The position numbers and the translations under genes were made by a program. From a marine gamma proteobacterium HTCC2080 (GTDB taxonomy: Bacteria; Pseudomonadota; Gammaproteobacteria; Pseudomonadales; Halieaceae), in assembly GCA_000169115.1 (NCBI GenBank), contig AAVV01000007.1, positions 1 to 64,000 of the forward strand: a stretch of DNA of 64,000 nt. The letters are read 5' to 3'. Under the pieces are notes generated by a model that made no database searches, had not been told where the DNA came from, and worked only from the letters and a program-made list of their open reading frames with translations. Positions 1 to 8,411 of this stretch are shown piece after piece. Each line of letters opens with the position of its first letter. Position 1 is the first letter of the stretch.

Positions 1-175
1 TGCTCGTATCGCGACTCATAAAACTCAAACCCAAGCAGCACACCTGGCGATTCAACAACTTCTAAAAGCCACTGCACTTTCAAGGGCATGGGGGCACACT
101 GCATTTAAGTTTTCTCAGGTTATTAACGACATATTCAATTCCCGTTCAGCAAGTATCACCCGACCCAAATTCTGA

Positions 176-1465
176 TTAGCGATTATCCAAGACACGCTTT
201 GCCTTGCCCTCTGAACGAGGTATGCCACCAACATCATGGACTTTGAGTGCGCAACTGATTCCAACGTAAGACTTAATTTGAGTTACTAATTCGTTGCTTT
301 GAACCGCAACCTCATCAGCAACGGCGCCCAAACACTTTTCTACATGCAATCGAACGGCATCCATATTTCCACTCTTTGATAACTCAAGCTGGTAATGGGG
401 CGCTAGAGTGGGGAATTTCAGCAATATTTCTTCAATCTGCGTGGGAAATACATTGACGCCTCGGATGATCAACATATCGTCGGTGCGTCCCGTGATCTTC
501 GCCATTCGGCGCATCACACACTCGCTACCGGGCAATAAGCGCGTAAGGTCGCGGGTTCGGTAGCGGATAACTGGAAAAGCTTGCTTGGTGAGGCTGGTAA
601 ACACCAGCTCCCCTTGCTCTCCGTCCTGCAGTACCTCCCCAGTATCAGGATCGATGATTTCTGGTAGGAAATGGTCCTCCCAAATTGTGGGGCCATCCTT
701 ACTGCCTACAAACTCCTGCGCAACACCTGGACCCATCACCTCGGAAAGGCCGTAGATATCTGTCGCGTCTATGCCGCAACGCGTTTCGATCGCCTGTCGC
801 ATAGCGTTCGTCCAGGGCTCGGCACCAAAGATCCCAAGACGCAAGTTTAGCTCTCGGGGGTCGACACCTTGGCGGTCTAGCTCATCGGCAATATTGAGCA
901 TGTACGACGGCGTAACCATGATGATGTCGGTTTGAAAGTCTTGTAAAAGCTGGACCTGCTTTTCTGTTTGACCACCCGACATCGGGATGACGGTACAACC
1001 TAATTTCTCAGCACCGTAGTGTGCGCCCAACCCTCCAGTAAAAAGACCATATCCGTAAGCTATTTGAACACGATCACCTGATCGGCCCCCAGCAGCCTCA
1101 ATAGACCTTGCGACACAGGTCGCCCAATGCTCAATATCTGCCTTTGTGTAGCCAACAACTGTCGGCTTTCCTGTCGTCCCACTCGAGGCATGAATACGAG
1201 TCACCTGCTCCATGGGTACGCTAAATAAACCAAATGGATATTGGCTGCGGAGATCCTCCTTGGTCGTAAATGGGAACTTTTTTAAATCTTCCAATGAAGC
1301 AAGGTCAGAAGGATGAACACCCGCCTCGGCAAATTTTGCACGGTAATGTGGCGAGTTTTCATAAACATGCGTTAATGTCTGCCGCAGCCGCTTAATCTGC
1401 ATCGTTTGCAGGGCATCATTGGACAGCTGCCTAACATCACTGAGACTGGTTAAGAATTCCTGCAC
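176..1465 (-). CDS. paaK: Phenylacetate-CoA ligase
   Basis: Adenylate-forming enzyme that converts phenylacetate (or another aryl acetate), ATP and CoA to the aryl-acetyl-CoA; cytoplasmic. The 429 residues match the usual PaaK length. The phosphate-binding loop SSGTTGKPT is at about residues 94-102, YGLSEVMGPG near 238, and the C-terminal GRTDDMLIIRGVNVFP stretch is typical of PaaK. The GTG start gives a full-length N-terminus; no nearer ATG would. It is divergent from the PaaX-type regulator 121 bp away, which suggests shared control. No paaABCDE epoxidase genes occur in the window, so the rest of a paa pathway, if present, lies elsewhere. A ligase for a related aryl acetate is the main alternative. 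Confidence 0.93.
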   Translation of the reverse strand: MQEFLTSLSDVRQLSNDALQTMQIKRLRQTLTHVYENSPHYRAKFAEAGVHPSDLASLEDLKKFPFTTKEDLRSQYPFGLFSVPMEQVTRIHASSGTTGKPTVVGYTKADIEHWATCVARSIEAAGGRSGDRVQIAYGYGLFTGGLGAHYGAEKLGCTVIPMSGGQTEKQVQLLQDFQTDIIMVTPSYMLNIADELDRQGVDPRELNLRLGIFGAEPWTNAMRQAIETRCGIDATDIYGLSEVMGPGVAQEFVGSKDGPTIWEDHFLPEIIDPDTGEVLQDGEQGELVFTSLTKQAFPVIRYRTRDLTRLLPGSECVMRRMAKITGRTDDMLIIRGVNVFPTQIEEILLKFPTLAPHYQLELSKSGNMDAVRLHVEKCLGAVADEVAVQSNELVTQIKSYVGISCALKVHDVGGIPRSEGKAKRVLDNR

Positions 1466-1586
1466 AGCGCGTGTTACCCGTGTGGCGATGTTTTCAGAGG
1501 CTGATAAAGTAATACAGTCAGCAAAGAAATTGCAATATTTTTGTATCGAATTTAAGTTCCTGCATAGTCAACATTGAGGAGGCAGC

Positions 1587-2519
1587 TTGAGCATCTCTAA
1601 ACAGCTCCAACCGATCATCAACGCATTTAGTGAACGACAACCAATGCGGGCGAAATCGCTGATCATCACACTGTTTGGTGACGTCATTTCACAACACGGT
1701 GGAGAAATTTGGCTGGGCAGTATCGCGAAGTCAGTTGAGGCTTTAGGCGTCAATGATCGCCTGGTGAGAACCTCTGTTTTCAGGCTGGCAAAAGAGGGCT
1801 GGCTGGAAGTGGAGCGAGAAGGCCGCAAGAGCTTTTACGGATTTACCCGCAGTGGCAGTAAAGAATATCAACGCGCAGCGCAGCGCATCTACAGTGCTGG
1901 CGGAGACAGTTGGCATGGCACTTGGCAGCTGCTTGTACCCACAAATTTACCGGAAGCTCAACGCGACAATTTTAGGCGCAGTTTACATTGGCTGGGCTTT
2001 CGCGCGATTAGTAATGGCACCTTCGCACGCCCAGGCGGAGACGAGGATTCGATTCGTGACCTACTCGACGAATTTGATCTGAATAGCGGCGTGGTAGTCA
2101 TGGAAGCAAAAACCTCATCACTGACCACACCGAAAGAGTGGCGCGAGCTTGTTAGCGAGCACTGGCAACTGCGGAATCTTGAGGATGAGTACCGCCAAAT
2201 CATCGGATTATTCAGCCCCCTGAAAAAGGCCCTCGATAAAGGTAAGGTACCCACCCCACTAGAGGCCTTTCAGGCACGACTGCTGCTCATTCACGAATAC
2301 CGCCGCATTCTTCTCAGAGATACCCCGCTGCCCACGGACCTTCTTCCAAACCGTTGGCAGGGCACAGTAGCCCGACAGCTCGCGCAGGCTTTGTATCGAG
2401 ATCTGGCCAAACCTTCTACAAGCTACATTCAAACTGAGCTTGTGAACCGTCAGGGACGGCTCCCGGAATCAGAATACTATTTCTATCAGCGGTTTGGGGG
2501 TATTAGTAAAAACCTGTAA
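1587..2519 (+). CDS. paaX: PaaX-family transcriptional repressor
   Basis: Probable phenylacetyl-CoA-responsive repressor. The 310 residues match PaaX length. An N-terminal winged helix (about residues 20-95, with LVRTSVFRLAKEGWL) is followed by the PaaX central and C-terminal domains (SWHGTWQLLVPTNLPE; the late LLIHEYRRILLRDTPLP). It starts at TTG, preceded by a strong GAGGAGG ribosome-binding site 4 bp upstream. It stands alone, divergent from paaK and next to the homoprotocatechuate genes, so it may control either or both. The effector is inferred from family knowledge. Confidence 0.9.
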   Translation: MSISKQLQPIINAFSERQPMRAKSLIITLFGDVISQHGGEIWLGSIAKSVEALGVNDRLVRTSVFRLAKEGWLEVEREGRKSFYGFTRSGSKEYQRAAQRIYSAGGDSWHGTWQLLVPTNLPEAQRDNFRRSLHWLGFRAISNGTFARPGGDEDSIRDLLDEFDLNSGVVVMEAKTSSLTTPKEWRELVSEHWQLRNLEDEYRQIIGLFSPLKKALDKGKVPTPLEAFQARLLLIHEYRRILLRDTPLPTDLLPNRWQGTVARQLAQALYRDLAKPSTSYIQTELVNRQGRLPESEYYFYQRFGGISKNL

Positions 2520-2604
2520 CGGCTAAAAACTGCGTGTAACCCCCGTAAAAAGCACTGAGGCCGACCTTACAACCCCGGCTTATCGTTTGCGCTTGTATGG
2601 TCGC

Positions 2605-3516
2605 TTAGACCTGCCGATTACTCCTCAGCTGCAACGTCATATCTGCTTCAGCAGTCGGATCATCGGCTACCGTGTTACGAAGCGTTCCGATCGATGGGCA
2701 GGTAACTTCTACGACATCACCTGGCGCCAGATACCTAGGTGGGTCAAACCGAGCACCCGCACCATTGGGCGTACCCGTGGAGATCATATCCCCTGGTTGC
2801 AGCGTGTAAAAAATTGAGAGATAGCTGACAAGGTAATCAAAAGGAAACATGAGATTAGCTGTCGTATCTTGCTGCCGTAACTCTCCGTTAACCCGCGTCT
2901 CTAGAGCTAGTTCAGCGTGATTACCCACCTCAGCAGCGTCTACCAGCCAAGGCCCAATCGCCCCCGAGCAGGGAAAGTTTTTGCCCTGAGTGACATTGAA
3001 CTTGGCATGACGCACCCAGTCACGAATCGTACCCTCATTCATCAGGGTGTAACCCGCCACATGCTCCATGGCCTTGTCTTGCGGTATGCGATGCCCCGCT
3101 TTACCAATCACCATCACAATCTCTCCCTCGTAATCAAGCTGAGGACTCTCTGGTGGCCGCCAAAGGCTTTGTCCACTGCCGGTGAAGGATTCTTGCCCTC
3201 TCATGAACAGGCTTGGCCATTCGGGATCAGGCGTCTGATCTTTGTATTCGGCATTACGATTCGCATAGTTCACACCAATGCAAATAATTTTTGGGCCACA
3301 AACCACAGGTGGCAGCAATATCACGTCGCCAACAGCCACATCAGGTGAATGCAGATCAGCCAGATCAGCAAGGGAGGCAATACCTCTGCCGCTCGTCAGC
3401 CTTTCCAAAACCGAACCTCCCTCACGCGCCCCCAAATCGACAATACCCTCTCCGTCAGTGGTCACTCCCCAAGAAGTCTTGTCACCAACCCTAAAACTTA
3501 CCGCTCGAATCGTCAT
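2605..3516 (-). CDS. hpaG: Fumarylacetoacetate hydrolase-family protein, HpaG-like decarboxylase/isomerase
   Basis: FAH-fold enzyme of 303 residues with the metal-binding region LDYEGEIVMVIG and the motif TGTPNGAGARFDPPRYLAPGD. In homoprotocatechuate breakdown, FAH-family HpaG decarboxylates 5-oxopent-3-ene-1,2,5-tricarboxylate and isomerises the product, the one step not covered by the hpaE-D-F-H-I genes nearby. Enteric HpaG has two FAH halves; this one is a single-domain protein with an N-terminal extension, so the substrate assignment comes from context. It begins 2 bp after the Rieske oxygenase gene ends, so the two form one transcription unit. A generic fumarylpyruvate or acylpyruvate hydrolase is the alternative. 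Confidence 0.75.
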   Translation of the reverse strand: MTIRAVSFRVGDKTSWGVTTDGEGIVDLGAREGGSVLERLTSGRGIASLADLADLHSPDVAVGDVILLPPVVCGPKIICIGVNYANRNAEYKDQTPDPEWPSLFMRGQESFTGSGQSLWRPPESPQLDYEGEIVMVIGKAGHRIPQDKAMEHVAGYTLMNEGTIRDWVRHAKFNVTQGKNFPCSGAIGPWLVDAAEVGNHAELALETRVNGELRQQDTTANLMFPFDYLVSYLSIFYTLQPGDMISTGTPNGAGARFDPPRYLAPGDVVEVTCPSIGTLRNTVADDPTAEADMTLQLRSNRQV

Positions 3517-3518
3517 TT

Positions 3519-4613
3519 TTATATCACCGGATTTTTAATGGTTTCCATTGGTACGGGAAAGCTCTTTCTCTCTTCAGCAATTCGTTCAAACCAAACTCGC
3601 CGAAATTGCGCCAAGGCATTATCACTGGCTAAACCACGGGGCTGAAAATCACCATGTGCTTCCAAGAGCTGCTGCTGAGCCTCGATAATTACTTTATCTT
3701 CAAAAAAGCCATCGAACATTGCCGCTTTAAGCGTCTCCCCTGCGTCGTTGTCACCCTTGCGGAAATTCCGTAGATACTCCCAGAAAAAATGCGAGGAGTT
3801 TCTTGTTTCAGGCGTCATATATTGGCAGTTGCGAAACTCCAGTAATTCGGGCCGCTGCGCTTCTTGATCCCAGCCTTCAGGCCCAAATTGAGTGTCCATG
3901 AGAAAAATACCCGGGGTGTACATGCGGACAAAATTTCGTCGGTCTACAATCCTATCAGCAGGCCACGGCGTAATTTTTTGCAAATATGGCGGTTGCTCAC
4001 TCCCCCGGTGCCAACGCTCGAACTCGAAGCCGTTATCGAGCTTGTCTACTTGCTGAGCCGACTCCGTTGCGTAATCTTCCGATCCCCCAAGGGTCGACGT
4101 ATGCACGAAAGCCAAATGCGAAAAGTCGGCAAGGTTATCGACGATAAGCATCCAATTAGCGTCGTAGTGTAAATAGCAGCGATTGGGAAGACCGCACCAC
4201 TGTGGATCGTCCAACGGCTCAAAATGTGGGATGTCGTCTGAATTGGCCTTATGGGCTTCTCCCATCCAGATCCAGAGCATGCCCCCTCGATCAACCAATG
4301 GGTAACTGTGCACACGGTGGTTACTACTGATCTTTGCCTGTCCGGGGATTTCAACACATTGACCGGAGGGGTCGTACTTCATCCCGTGATACATACACCG
4401 CAAACAGTCTCCCTCGATACGGCCCATCGACAGCGGCGCAGATCGGTGACAACAGCGATTATCTAAAGCCACGTAAACCCCAGATTCATTTTTGTAAATA
4501 ACAATGGGCTTTTCTAACAAAGTACGAGAAAAGGGTTTACCGTCATCAATTTCACTAGTCCAGGCCGCCGCGTACCAGCAGTTGTACAAAAACCAATCTT
4601 CCGCTTCACGCAT
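3519..4613 (-). CDS. Rieske non-haem iron aromatic monooxygenase, VanA-like oxygenase subunit
   Basis: Single-subunit Rieske oxygenase of 364 residues in the vanillate demethylase/toluenesulfonate monooxygenase class. The [2Fe-2S] ligands are visible as C54-x-H56 and C73-x2-H76, and the mononuclear iron site as DNLADFSHLAFVH (H166, H171). It is co-transcribed with the HpaG-like gene and divergent from hpaE-D-F-H-I, so it probably makes or tailors the catechol fed to HpaD, for example by hydroxylating or O-demethylating an aryl acetate. The usual flavin hydroxylase HpaBC is absent. No VanB-type reductase or ferredoxin gene adjoins it, so electrons must come from an unlinked partner. Substrate unknown. 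Confidence 0.85.
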   Translation of the reverse strand: MREAEDWFLYNCWYAAAWTSEIDDGKPFSRTLLEKPIVIYKNESGVYVALDNRCCHRSAPLSMGRIEGDCLRCMYHGMKYDPSGQCVEIPGQAKISSNHRVHSYPLVDRGGMLWIWMGEAHKANSDDIPHFEPLDDPQWCGLPNRCYLHYDANWMLIVDNLADFSHLAFVHTSTLGGSEDYATESAQQVDKLDNGFEFERWHRGSEQPPYLQKITPWPADRIVDRRNFVRMYTPGIFLMDTQFGPEGWDQEAQRPELLEFRNCQYMTPETRNSSHFFWEYLRNFRKGDNDAGETLKAAMFDGFFEDKVIIEAQQQLLEAHGDFQPRGLASDNALAQFRRVWFERIAEERKSFPVPMETIKNPVI

Positions 4614-4753
4614 TTAGTTATAGCCTCCAGTCCTTTTTACCGACATTTTAGTTTAGTTTGCGCAGATCACTCACACCTGTGGGTCATCACATCCAACTAG
4701 CAGTGCAATTGAAAACTAACTGTTAATCTAAGTTGTTGGCGCAGATTATAGTA

Positions 4754-4767
4754 GGTAACATGTTACC
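4754..4767. promoter_or_regulatory. Perfect 14-bp palindrome upstream of hpaE, candidate operator
   Basis: GGTAACATGTTACC reads identically on both strands and ends 37 bp before the preferred hpaE start. It lies in the divergent intergenic region between the Rieske/hpaG operon and the hpa operon, where an operator for a dimeric regulator is expected. It differs from the MarR-type repeats at 17-48 kb. The binding protein is unknown; the PaaX-family protein at 1.6-2.5 kb is one candidate, but no known PaaX consensus is matched. Confidence 0.4.
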
Positions 4768-4804
4768 CAATAACCCCGCCTTTGCGCCAGTGCTGGAGCT
4801 CACC

Positions 4805-6337
4805 ATGCCGTCTAACACCACATATGCTGACAATAAAGCCAGAGCAGCCGGTTATTTGTCGCGCTTCAGCTTGAAACCCGCGGGTCACTTTATCAACGGA
4901 AAATGGGACCCTTCAGAGGGACAAGAGACCTTCTCCAACCTTGATCCCGCCACCAATCAGTCTTTGGGGGAAATCGTTGCAGGCACCGAAGCAGACATGG
5001 ATCGCGCCTGCGAGGCGGCTGCAAACGCCTTTCCAGAATGGGCAGCTATGCCTGGCGCTGCGCGAAAGAAGTCCCTGCATCATTTCGCTGACCTAATCGA
5101 GCGGCGCGCTGACGAAATTGCACTCATTGAGTCTTCCGATTGTGGTCAGGCCATTCGATTTATGAAGCAGGCAGCCCTTCGGGGCGCCGCTAACTTTCGC
5201 TTTTTTGCCGACAAAGCACCCGAGGCACGCAACGGTCAATCGTTATTTCAACCTGATCACACCAACTTCACACTGCGAAGCCCCATTGGACCCGTGGGTA
5301 TCATTACGCCGTGGAACACCCCTTTTATGCTGGCCACCTGGAAAATCGCTCCTGCGCTCGCTGCAGGTTGTACGGTTGTCCATAAACCCGCTGAACTCAG
5401 CCCGCTATCGGCGCAGTTACTCGCCGAAATAAGCGCAGAAGCCGGCATTCCTCCCGGTGTCTGGAATACCGTGCAGGGGTACGGAGAGACCGTGGGACGA
5501 CGGCTTTGCGAGCACCCGGCTATTAAAGCTGTTGCACTGGTAGGAGAAACCCGCACAGGAAGCCAAATTTTGCGCCAAGGCGCTGACACCATTAAACGTG
5601 TACACCTCGAACTGGGGGGTAAAAACCCTGTCATTGTCTTTAACGATGCCGATTATGATCGGGCGCTGGATGCTGTCATTTTTATGATCTACAGTCTCAA
5701 CGGCCAGCGCTGCACCTCTAGCTCAAGACTGTTCATTCACAACGATATTCGTGAGCAATTTTTGCAAGATGTACGAAAGCGCGTTGAAACTTTGGTCGTC
5801 GGCCCACCCTTAGACCCTGCGACAGAGGTAGGCCCACTCATTCATGAAGGGCATCTCAAAAAAGTCATGCACTACCTAAACGCAGCCGTCGAAGATGGCG
5901 CTACCGTTGCCGCAGGTGGCAATCGACGCGAGGACTTGGGACCGGGCAACTATGTATCTCCCACCCTATTCATTGACGCCAATAATAAAATGCGCGTTGC
6001 AAGAGAAGAGATTTTTGGACCTGTGCTCACCGCTATCGGCTTTGATACTGAAGAGGAGGTGATCGGCCTCGCGAACGATACAGACTTTGGGCTGGCAGGT
6101 TATATCTGGACAAAGGACACAGGACGAGCGATGCGTTTGGCACAACGCATTGAAGCTGGGATGCTCTGGGTAAACTCAGAAAATAACCGGAACCTCCCCT
6201 CGCCCTTTGGTGGTATGAAAATGAGTGGCATGGGCCGTGATGGCGGCGACTATAGCTTCGATTTTTACATGGAAACTAAAAATGTTTGTGTCGCCCACGA
6301 CACCCACAGCATTCCCGTGTTAGGACACCATAATTAA
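4805..6337 (+). CDS. hpaE: 5-carboxymethyl-2-hydroxymuconate-6-semialdehyde dehydrogenase
   Basis: NAD-dependent aldehyde dehydrogenase that oxidises the ring-cleavage product of HpaD. Family motifs are complete: PWNTPFMLATWKIAPALAAG, the catalytic Glu in LELGGKNP, the nucleophile Cys in NGQRCTSSSR, and EEIFGPV near the C-terminus. The frame is open from 4733, but ATG 4805 is preferred. It has GGAG 6 bp upstream, gives the usual length of about 510 residues, and leaves the palindrome at 4754-4767 outside the gene. It is first in a tight operon with hpaD, hpaF, hpaH and hpaI, whose order fixes the substrate better than sequence alone. Confidence 0.92.
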   Translation: MPSNTTYADNKARAAGYLSRFSLKPAGHFINGKWDPSEGQETFSNLDPATNQSLGEIVAGTEADMDRACEAAANAFPEWAAMPGAARKKSLHHFADLIERRADEIALIESSDCGQAIRFMKQAALRGAANFRFFADKAPEARNGQSLFQPDHTNFTLRSPIGPVGIITPWNTPFMLATWKIAPALAAGCTVVHKPAELSPLSAQLLAEISAEAGIPPGVWNTVQGYGETVGRRLCEHPAIKAVALVGETRTGSQILRQGADTIKRVHLELGGKNPVIVFNDADYDRALDAVIFMIYSLNGQRCTSSSRLFIHNDIREQFLQDVRKRVETLVVGPPLDPATEVGPLIHEGHLKKVMHYLNAAVEDGATVAAGGNRREDLGPGNYVSPTLFIDANNKMRVAREEIFGPVLTAIGFDTEEEVIGLANDTDFGLAGYIWTKDTGRAMRLAQRIEAGMLWVNSENNRNLPSPFGGMKMSGMGRDGGDYSFDFYMETKNVCVAHDTHSIPVLGHHN

Positions 6338-6349
6338 GGAACTAGGTTT

Positions 6350-7201
6350 ATGGGTAGTATCGCCTTCGCTGCAAAAATAACCCACGTGCCCTCTATGTAC
6401 CTGTCGGAAATGGATGGGCCGCATAAGGGATGTCGTGACGCCGCCATCGCAGGGCATCATGAAATTGCGAGGCGCTGTCGTGAGCTGGGCGTGGATACTA
6501 TTGTGGTGTTTGACACACACTGGCTGGTTAATTCGGGTTACCACATCAATAACGCCCCACACTTTAAGGGGGTATACACCAGCAATGAACTGCCTCACTT
6601 CATCAAAAATATGCCCTATGAGTACGCTGGCAACACCGCCTTGGGCGACATTATTGCTGAGGGCTGTAATCGAGCGGGGGTTCACACCCGAGCCCACAGC
6701 GATACGACCTTGGCGCTTGAATACGGCACCTTGGTACCCATGCGCTACATGAACCCAGACCAACACTTTAAAGTCGTTTCTATTTCGGCAATGTGCCAGG
6801 TCCATGACCTAGAAGAGAGCGGACGCTTGGGTGCTGCCGTAAGAGCAAGCGTAGAACAGCACTACGACGGTAAGGTTGCCTTGCTGGCATCTGGGTCTCT
6901 TTCTCATCGCTTCGCTCAAAATGGCGTATCTGAGCACTACCTGCACCGTGTTTGGTCACCCATGATGGAGCGCTTGGACCGGGAAGTCGTTCAAATGTGG
7001 GAACAAGGTGAATGGCACGAGTTTGTCGACATGCTTCCTGAGTACGCTGAGAAATGTCATGGAGAGGGATTCATGCACGATACGGCTATGCTGCTCGGTG
7101 CCCTGGGCTGGGATAGCTATCAGGGCAAGGTCGAAGTATTGACCCCCTATTTTGGCAGCTCAGGAACTGGGCAAATCAATGCCGCCTTTCCACTTCATTA
7201 G
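6350..7201 (+). CDS. hpaD: 3,4-dihydroxyphenylacetate 2,3-dioxygenase, extradiol LigB type
   Basis: Ring-cleaving dioxygenase opening homoprotocatechuate between C2 and C3. At 283 residues it matches the HpaD/LigB-like class. Conserved metal-binding histidines lie in KITHVPSM near the N-terminus and in VVFDTHWLVNSGYH (about residues 55-68); LASGSLSHRFAQNG is also typical. It follows hpaE by 12 bp and precedes hpaF by 22 bp. Gene order hpaE-D-F-H-I strongly supports homoprotocatechuate rather than protocatechuate or gallate as substrate. Confidence 0.93.
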   Translation: MGSIAFAAKITHVPSMYLSEMDGPHKGCRDAAIAGHHEIARRCRELGVDTIVVFDTHWLVNSGYHINNAPHFKGVYTSNELPHFIKNMPYEYAGNTALGDIIAEGCNRAGVHTRAHSDTTLALEYGTLVPMRYMNPDQHFKVVSISAMCQVHDLEESGRLGAAVRASVEQHYDGKVALLASGSLSHRFAQNGVSEHYLHRVWSPMMERLDREVVQMWEQGEWHEFVDMLPEYAEKCHGEGFMHDTAMLLGALGWDSYQGKVEVLTPYFGSSGTGQINAAFPLH

Positions 7202-7223
7202 AACCTAGCAGAGCCCCACCAAT

Positions 7224-7589
7224 ATGCCGCACTTTATTGTTGAGTTTTCAAACAACCTTCCCGAAGACGCTCTTGACGTACCCGCTTTACTGGAAACCCT
7301 GTCAGAAACTGCGGTCAACACCGGGCTTTTCCCGAAGGCCGGCATCCGGGCAAGAGCTCATCGCGCTGCTTATCAGCGTGTTGGGACAGGGGACACCGCC
7401 AATGGCTTTGTGCATGTTGCGATGAATGTTGGTCAGGGTCGTAGCGAAGAGGATCGTAAAAAAGCCGGGGAAATAATTTTTGAAGCGACAAAAAATCACA
7501 TGGCTGCACTGTTAGAGACGCATAAAATTGCGCTGTCCTTTGAAATGCGAGAAATCGACACAGTAAAGTTCAACTTCAAAAACACCTAA
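7224..7589 (+). CDS. hpaF: 5-carboxymethyl-2-hydroxymuconate delta-isomerase
   Basis: Small tautomerase-superfamily enzyme of 121 residues that isomerises 5-carboxymethyl-2-hydroxymuconate after HpaE. The start MPHFIVEFS leaves Pro as the N-terminal catalytic base once Met is removed, which is diagnostic. The conserved GFVHVAMNVGQGRSEE stretch follows. It sits between hpaD and hpaH with a 2-bp gap to the latter, so translation is probably coupled. Confidence 0.93.
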   Translation: MPHFIVEFSNNLPEDALDVPALLETLSETAVNTGLFPKAGIRARAHRAAYQRVGTGDTANGFVHVAMNVGQGRSEEDRKKAGEIIFEATKNHMAALLETHKIALSFEMREIDTVKFNFKNT

Positions 7590-7591
7590 GG

Positions 7592-8401
7592 ATGCCCATG
7601 CTAGATTCAATAGCGATAGGAAACGCAGCCGCCGCACTTTTTGAGGCCGAAAAAACGCGTCAACAAATTAGGCCTTTAACGCTCACCTATCCCGATATGA
7701 CTATGGATGATGCCTACGCAGTGCAGCGTGCCTGGGTAGATCGAAAGGTTGCTGACGGTGACCGAATCACCGGCTACAAAATCGGTCTAACGTCACGGGC
7801 TATGCAAAACGCCATGAACATCACGACACCTGACTTTGGGGTGCTACTGGAGAGCATGTATTTTGCTAACAACAGTACGGTGGTTGCTGCAGATTTCTGT
7901 GATCCTAGAATCGAAGTAGAACTCGCCTTTGTCATGAAAAAACCGCTATTTGGCAATGACGTCTCCATTGAGCAAGTGCTTGATGCTACCGACTACGTAG
8001 TGCCCTCCCTAGAGCTAATCGCCGCGCGCAGCTTTCGCACCGATCCTGAATCGGGATACACCCGAAAAGTCTTCGATACGATTGCCGACAACGCTGCCAA
8101 CGCCGGGTATATTGTGGGTGACGAACGATTTTCGCCTGAAGACATTGACCTCCGCTGGTCGGGGGCGATTCTTTATGTGAACGGCGAAGTTGAAGAAACC
8201 GGACTCGCTGCCGGAGTGCAGGACCATCCGGCAAAGGGTATCTGCTGGGTTTGTAAGCGCTTTGCCAATCACGGCGTTGGATTAGAGCCAGGCCAGCTGG
8301 TTCTTAGCGGTTCGTTCACACGCCCCGTAGTGGCAAAAGCTGGTGATGTGATGCACTGCGATTACGGGCCGCTGGGCAGCATTGCTGTCAATTTTAGTTA
8401 G
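7592..8401 (+). CDS. hpaH: 2-oxohept-4-ene-1,7-dioate hydratase
   Basis: Hydratase of the MhpD/HpaH (FAH-like fold) family adding water to the oxo-heptenedioate made by HpaG. The 269 residues match the family. Conserved stretches are GYKIGLTSRAMQ (about residues 65-76), DPRIEVELAFVM with its metal-binding acidic residues, and the C-terminal VLSGSFTRPV and DYGPLGSIAVNF. It is tightly spaced between hpaF and hpaI in the operon. Confidence 0.93.
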   Translation: MPMLDSIAIGNAAAALFEAEKTRQQIRPLTLTYPDMTMDDAYAVQRAWVDRKVADGDRITGYKIGLTSRAMQNAMNITTPDFGVLLESMYFANNSTVVAADFCDPRIEVELAFVMKKPLFGNDVSIEQVLDATDYVVPSLELIAARSFRTDPESGYTRKVFDTIADNAANAGYIVGDERFSPEDIDLRWSGAILYVNGEVEETGLAAGVQDHPAKGICWVCKRFANHGVGLEPGQLVLSGSFTRPVVAKAGDVMHCDYGPLGSIAVNFS

Positions 8402-8411
8402 GAATTTGATC

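Noticed and set aside
1-175. Open frames on both strands at the left edge (plus strand to a stop at 175; minus strand from an ATG near 93 to the edge).
   Set aside because: Both are short, cut by the window and resemble no known family. They overlap each other, so no coding strand can be chosen.
4643-4660. ACATTTTAGTTTAGTTT between the Rieske and hpaE genes, resembling the left half of the MarR-type operator.
   Set aside because: The right half does not match and no symmetry is present, so it was not counted as a seventh site.
4733-4804. Longer N-terminus for hpaE beginning at 4733.
   Set aside because: It lacks a good ribosome-binding site, exceeds the family length and would place the 14-bp palindrome inside the gene. 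ATG 4805 has GGAG at proper spacing.
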